Assembly (NCBI GenBank): GCA_029250605.1
Contig: JAQXEZ010000020.1
Location: 40,500 to 104,499 of the forward strand
Direction of reading: 5' to 3'
DNA length: 64,000 bases
From: Candidatus Thalassarchaeaceae archaeon
Lineage (GTDB): Archaea > Thermoplasmatota > Poseidoniia > Poseidoniales > Thalassarchaeaceae
Numbering within the stretch: the stretch's first letter is position 1; every line of letters begins with the position of its first letter. Position numbers and translations under genes: made by a program. Positions 60,357 to 64,000 of this stretch are shown one piece after another. Under the pieces are notes generated by a model, which worked only from the letters and a program-made list of their open reading frames with translations, did not search any database and was not told the DNA's origin.

Positions 60357-61838
60357 TCACTCGGATTCGAAGGCAGATAAGACCCCGAAGCCTTCCAACA
60401 GGCTCGGTCCGCTTCCAAGGTAGCAGAGAATGCCTCGTCTGCTCCTAGAGTCCTCTGGTGTGGAGTTGCCATCGGTGGCGCAAGATCCTGTGCATCCGTC
60501 GGCGAAGGCGATGTACACTCGCCCTTCTCTGTCGATATGTAGGTCATTGAAATCCAGGAGGTTTCTGTTGGAGCCCCCGATGTCACGACAGTCGCCGCTG
60601 TTGAGGCATATGCTACCTATCTGAACAGGATCTGGGGAGGCTCGGACAGTGTGGAACACCGGATTCGGGTCAAGTGCATTCAGGCTGTATGTGACATAGA
60701 GGTAGTAGCTGACGTTGGCATTGGCAAAGTGGGCATTCCCATCCCACGGTTCGCCATCGATATTAGATTGGTTCAGTTCACTGCCATTCTCGCTACCGAG
60801 GTAGGTTATCGCGATTCGTCCGGGGTCGCCAGCATCGATTTGAGGGAATGCGGTCGAGATTACTTGGCTGGGGCTGATACGCATGCTGGTCTGACTCCAT
60901 GACTCCCCGGAGTCGGTGCTGGTCGCCATGTATACGCCCTCGTCGGCGCCTGTCCAGATGTGGTACGCATTCGATTGCGTGTCAGTGGCCACCTCTGAGT
61001 TCTTCCGGGGGTATGGGGTCCCCTGATCCTCGCCCATCGTACGTTCGAACCATGTCAGTCCATTGTCCTTGGAGACGATGACTGTTGGAGTCTCGACTCT
61101 TGGGGTGACGTAGACTGTTCCATCGGGCGCGGAGGTGATGGCCCCATGAAGGCCCCCGTTGCTCGTAGCTAGTCCAACTAGCAAACCCCCTGCCTCGAAT
61201 GTCGCCCCACCATCGAAGCTAGTGTAGCAGAAGATCCCGATGCCTTTGTTGTAGCAGTAGTAAACCGCTTGATCGTAGAATGCCTGTGATACTAGGCCCC
61301 CAATGCCGTAACCGCTTCCTGTCCAGGGTCCAGTTGCCAGTTTTATGTGGTCATTAATGGGTGTCGAGCCTGAGTCGTGAGGATTGCCTACCCAGGTTTC
61401 CCCGTCGTCGTCGCTCCAGCAAATCCAAGAAGTCTCCAGACCTTGCATCTGGACATTGAATATCCTGTCTGTTACTGGATCGACCCAACCATACGGGTCG
61501 TTTGTCTGGAATGCGCATAATGGGCCAGTGACGTCCACCCACGAGTCTCCATGATCACAGGATCTCATTACCTTCTCGAATGCGATGAAGAAGATGCATC
61601 CGCTCGAAGTCACTCCAAGGCTGGGCTCCGCTCCGTCCTCACCTACGTCACTGAAATTGAACACCAACGGAAGAGGGTTTTCGTCTACCAGTTGACCTTC
61701 TGGTCCTGTGACAAATACGCCTGGTGGTGATTTTTCGTCCTCGACCTCGTTCGTTGGATTGTCACCCTGGAGGCACCCCGAGAACGGCATCAGCATCAGC
61801 ATCAGCGCGGTTGCCAGTGCCAGCCCTGGGCGTAACAT
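60357..61838 (-). CDS. Asp-box (BNR) repeat lipoprotein, third paralogue
   Basis: A 493-residue secreted beta-propeller protein. The signal peptide ends in FSGC (Cys22), followed by a short acidic linker. Asp-boxes: SCDHGDSWVDV, SDDDGETWVGN, SFDGGATFEAG, SKDNGLTWFER and STDSGESWSQT. Like the pair at 26.6-29.7 kb it has the ...DPYGWVDPVTDRI / NDPYVYVDPWTDRI equivalent, so it is a true paralogue, but more diverged and on the opposite strand, 31 kb away. Diverges from the MFS exporter with a 68-base gap. No sialidase catalytic residues are confirmed. Confidence 0.75.
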   Translation of the reverse strand: MLRPGLALATALMLMLMPFSGCLQGDNPTNEVEDEKSPPGVFVTGPEGQLVDENPLPLVFNFSDVGEDGAEPSLGVTSSGCIFFIAFEKVMRSCDHGDSWVDVTGPLCAFQTNDPYGWVDPVTDRIFNVQMQGLETSWICWSDDDGETWVGNPHDSGSTPINDHIKLATGPWTGSGYGIGGLVSQAFYDQAVYYCYNKGIGIFCYTSFDGGATFEAGGLLVGLATSNGGLHGAITSAPDGTVYVTPRVETPTVIVSKDNGLTWFERTMGEDQGTPYPRKNSEVATDTQSNAYHIWTGADEGVYMATSTDSGESWSQTSMRISPSQVISTAFPQIDAGDPGRIAITYLGSENGSELNQSNIDGEPWDGNAHFANANVSYYLYVTYSLNALDPNPVFHTVRASPDPVQIGSICLNSGDCRDIGGSNRNLLDFNDLHIDREGRVYIAFADGCTGSCATDGNSTPEDSRSRRGILCYLGSGPSLLEGFGVLSAFESE

Positions 61839-61906
61839 TGACTACTGGCGACAGGTAAACGGCTTGAAACCTGCTGATTATTAGGACATGTCTCTTCGAA
61901 GTTTCT

Positions 61907-63409
61907 GTGGACCATGAAACAATCCATCGAAGACGCTGGTTAATTCTCGGAATCATGAGTCTGAGTCTGGTAATCACCCTTCTCAACAATGTCACAGTAA
62001 ACGTCGCCTTGCCTGAACTTTCGAAGGAATTGGGAGCCGATAACACCGAATTGCAATGGATCATGGATGCATACGTAATCGTGTTCGGTGGTTTGCTCCT
62101 TGTGATGGGTGCATTCGGTGATAGGTTCGGGAGAAAGCATGCGTTGTTGGTCGGTCTTGCGATCGTGGGTTTGGTTTCCGCGTTAACAGCCCAGTATGCC
62201 ACTACTTCCGAGCAAGTGATTGGTGCTAGGGCCTTGATGGGGCTTGGTGCGGCCTTGGTAATGCCGGCAACTCTCTCCGTAATTGTTGTCGTCTTCCCTC
62301 CTGAGGAAAGGGGGAAGGCAGTAGGTATCTGGGTGGGGATGGCAGGGGTTGGTGCCCCTATCGGACTCCTAGTAGGTGGTTGGGCGGTAGAAAACTTCGA
62401 TTGGAGGGCTGTCTTCTGGATAAATCCGCCAATTATTGCATTGGCGATGGTCCTTAGTATCCTTCTTGTCCCCAACTCTAGGGATATAGCGGGGTCTCCA
62501 ATGGACCCGATTGGGGGTGCTCTTTCTGTGGGAGCCCTTGGATTTGTTCTCTTTGCGATAATCGAGGGGCCCAGTTTGGGGTGGAGAAGTGTGGAGGTCT
62601 TGGCACTCGGGGCCATGGGTGTGGTTCTGTCGTTCCTTTTCGTTTGGTGGGAGAGGAAAACGGAGCACCCAATGCTTCCTATCGACTTCTTCCAAAATAG
62701 GGGGTTCTCTCTAGGTTTGATTGCAATTAGCCTGGCATTCTTCGTGATGTTCTCCTTCATGTTCACCCAGATGCTGCACTTCCAGCTGGTTAGGGAAAGG
62801 AGTGCTTTGGAAGCAGCATTGCGATTCCTTCCCCTGCCTCTGGGGTTAATGCCCAGTGCGGCGAATAGTGACAGGTTGTGCGAAAGATTCGGGAGCAACA
62901 ATGTTGTTTCATTCGGACTTGCGGTTATTGGGACTGCGATGTTGATCTTCACTACCGTGGGGGTCGGGACGCCGTATTGGACGCTCGCTGTAATTTTCTT
63001 CATGATTGGTGTGGGCATGGGTTTGACCATGGCCCCCTCCACCACTATGGTGATGGGTGCGATCCCTCATGACAAGGCGGGCGTCGGTAGTGCGACGAAT
63101 GACGCTAGCAGAGAGGTTGGGGGCGCCTTTGGCATCGCTATCGTAGGAAGTGCTGTGAATGAAATATACCAGAATGAGATGGTAGTTCCCTCTGGTCTCG
63201 AGACACAATCGGCATTGGTTTCCGAGTCTTTCCCTGCTGCAATTAGGATTGGGAATGAGTTGTTGTCCCAAGGCAACATCATTGGAATCGAATTGATTGA
63301 AAATGCGCAGTACGCCTTCGTAGAAGGAATGACTGGGGCTGCAACAATATCGGCCTTGGTAGCATTCGTTAATTCAATTCTGGTCAAGTTGTACATGCCA
63401 AAGGCATAG
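61907..63409 (+). CDS. MFS drug exporter, DHA2 (14-helix) family
   Basis: A 500-residue transporter with 14 helices. The start is GTG (MDHETIHRRRWLILG). NNVTVNVALPELSKEL (27-42) matches DHA2 motif C-like beginnings, DRFGRKHALL (about 72-81) is the MFS signature motif A after helix 2, and the loop with PPEERGKAVGIWVGMAGVG follows. Members (EmrB, QacA) export drugs and hydrophobic ions using the proton gradient. A membrane-fusion partner such as EmrA is not seen. It is divergent from the third Asp-box lipoprotein and followed by a convergent zinc-ribbon gene. Confidence 0.9.
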   Translation: MDHETIHRRRWLILGIMSLSLVITLLNNVTVNVALPELSKELGADNTELQWIMDAYVIVFGGLLLVMGAFGDRFGRKHALLVGLAIVGLVSALTAQYATTSEQVIGARALMGLGAALVMPATLSVIVVVFPPEERGKAVGIWVGMAGVGAPIGLLVGGWAVENFDWRAVFWINPPIIALAMVLSILLVPNSRDIAGSPMDPIGGALSVGALGFVLFAIIEGPSLGWRSVEVLALGAMGVVLSFLFVWWERKTEHPMLPIDFFQNRGFSLGLIAISLAFFVMFSFMFTQMLHFQLVRERSALEAALRFLPLPLGLMPSAANSDRLCERFGSNNVVSFGLAVIGTAMLIFTTVGVGTPYWTLAVIFFMIGVGMGLTMAPSTTMVMGAIPHDKAGVGSATNDASREVGGAFGIAIVGSAVNEIYQNEMVVPSGLETQSALVSESFPAAIRIGNELLSQGNIIGIELIENAQYAFVEGMTGAATISALVAFVNSILVKLYMPKA

Positions 63410-63446
63410 CTAATTGCCCAATAGAGGTGGCCTTTTTCAGCCGCAT

Positions 63447-64000
63447 TCAGAAGCCGATCCGATCTTCGTGACCGCATTCTGGATGTGCGCATATGACCCT
63501 GTACCTCTCTCTCTTTGGCCGGGGGATCTGCATCCTGCTGCCACACATTGAGCAATGGTGAGTGAGTGTCTCTGGCTCCTTCTTGGTCACTTCCTCAATG
63601 TCCTTCAGATCGCTTAGCACGGTCTCTGCGCCAGAAGTGGTCCATCCAATCTGATCGGTGTATTCGTCAGTCTCCTCAGACATCTTCTTTGCCCTCAAGC
63701 CGAGCTTGATCTTGATTCGGCCTCCTCTTTTCTTCCCTATTGGGGGCTGACCAGGTTTGCCTTTCTTCGGTGCCGGCCTCCTCTTCTTGCCCTGTGGCCT
63801 TCCCTTCGGTGCCGGCCTCCTCTTCTTGCCCTGTGGTCTTCGCTTCGTCGGAGGGGGGGCGTTGGATGGCCTTGGAGCGGCGGGAGTGTTTTGCTTCGGG
63901 GGTGCGGGAGGAGAGGGTTGTTGGGGCGCTGCTGCTGGCTTAGGGGGTGCGGGAGGAGCGGGTGGTTGGGGCGCTGCTGCTGGCTTAGGGGGTGCGGGAG
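63447..64000 (-). CDS. Partial Pro/Ala/Lys-rich protein with C-terminal zinc ribbon
   Basis: Only the last 184 codons are here; the frame is open to the window's right edge (the start lies outside). The part seen consists of Pro/Ala-rich tandem repeats (APPKPAAAPQPPAPP, about 15 residues), then a Lys/Arg repeat (KGRPQGKKRRPAP, 13 residues, two copies) and a globular C-terminal segment ending in a zinc ribbon CSMCGSRMQIP ... VICAHPECGH. An internal TTG at 63698 would give an 83-residue ribbon protein, but the continuous open frame and repeat design argue for one long protein. Nucleic-acid or membrane-phospholipid binding is plausible, but not shown. Confidence 0.7.
   Translation of the reverse strand, partial: PAPPKPAAAPQPPAPPAPPKPAAAPQQPSPPAPPKQNTPAAPRPSNAPPPTKRRPQGKKRRPAPKGRPQGKKRRPAPKKGKPGQPPIGKKRGGRIKIKLGLRAKKMSEETDEYTDQIGWTTSGAETVLSDLKDIEEVTKKEPETLTHHCSMCGSRMQIPRPKRERYRVICAHPECGHEDRIGF
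63765..63836. repeat. 39-base in-frame tandem repeat, Lys/Arg-rich
   Basis: A 33-base segment at 63765-63797 recurs exactly at 63804-63836, an offset of 39 bases (13 codons). It encodes the RPAPKG/GKKRR units of the partial zinc-ribbon protein on the minus strand. The period is a multiple of three, so unit number can change without frameshift. Confidence 0.85.
63921..64000. repeat. 45-base in-frame tandem repeat, Pro/Ala-rich
   Basis: A 35-base segment at 63921-63955 recurs exactly at 63966-64000, an offset of 45 bases (15 codons). It encodes the Pro/Ala linker on the minus strand. The array runs off the window, so the number of copies is unknown. Confidence 0.85.

Noticed and set aside
60326..60586. 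Longer frame for the zinc-ribbon protein
   Set aside because: It overlaps the well-supported C-terminus of the third Asp-box lipoprotein on the same strand in another frame.
63765..64000. Repeats at the right edge as a CRISPR array
   Set aside because: The repeats are 33-35 bases but directly in frame with an open reading frame, spaced by only 6-10 bases, and encode low-complexity protein.

Overview
The window is a gene-dense stretch of archaeal chromosome, most likely from a marine euryarchaeon of the Thermoplasmatota (Marine Group II, Candidatus Poseidoniales, or a close relative). Archaeal markers are a group II chaperonin (thermosome) subunit, a geranylgeranyl reductase of membrane-lipid synthesis, and an NreA repair protein with a C-terminal PCNA-binding tail. 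Bacterial-type genes sit among them (uvrA, folate-dependent purN and purH, large-type purL, a vsr endonuclease), as is common in surface-water euryarchaea. The taxon is inferred from gene content. Genes are tightly packed, no gap exceeds 300 bases, and many junctions are overlaps or a few bases. No insertion sequence, CRISPR array, rRNA or prophage was seen. One tRNA gene, Leu(GAG), is present with its CCA encoded.

Layout. 0-9.9 kb: two unrecognised genes, mobA, purN, a DUF454 membrane protein, a cystathionine gamma-synthase-type enzyme convergent with a cystathionine beta-synthase/cysteine synthase, purH, the thermosome and a divergent surface protein. 10.1-14.4 kb: an AT-rich island with a TylF-type methyltransferase, a family 2 glycosyltransferase and three sulfotransferases, suggesting assembly of a sulfated and methylated glycan. 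14.4-22.5 kb: an APH-type kinase overlapping a MOSC protein, membrane proteins, tRNA-Leu, a LysE exporter, a second transsulfuration enzyme, threonine synthase, a YczE protein, cutA and geranylgeranyl reductase. 22.5-31 kb: a HAD phosphatase, an MMPL transporter, a DFR-like reductase, two tandem Asp-box (BNR) lipoproteins, a LysE exporter and a Bax inhibitor-1 protein.

31-42.5 kb: uvrA, nreA and moeA on one strand, a TauE-type transporter, the purL-purQ pair, a CrcB fluoride channel and a eukaryal-looking pyrF. 42.5-47.7 kb: small proteins, vsr, then a run ubiB-like, crtI-like, ABA4-like, DoxX-like that looks like a carotenoid/isoprenoid operon. 47.7-53.3 kb: a phosphatase, a membrane-tethered winged-helix protein, a cysteine-rich secreted protein, a DUF805 protein, and a divergent AGXT2/ETNPPL-like aminotransferase and DDAH pair. 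53.3-64 kb: envelope proteins, including a 1039-residue surface protein behind a perfect palindrome, an M28 peptidase lipoprotein, an M50 site-2 protease, a third Asp-box lipoprotein, an MFS drug exporter, and the C-terminal part of a Pro/Ala/Lys-rich zinc-ribbon protein that runs off the window.

Functional themes. Purine synthesis (purN, purH, purL, purQ) and pyrF; sulfur and aspartate-family amino acids (two Cys/Met PLP enzymes, CBS, thrC, possible homoserine kinase); molybdenum cofactor (mobA, moeA, a MOSC protein); DNA repair (uvrA, nreA, vsr); isoprenoid lipids and pigments; and a large cell-surface and secreted-protein programme. All calls rest on reading motifs by eye; no database search was run.
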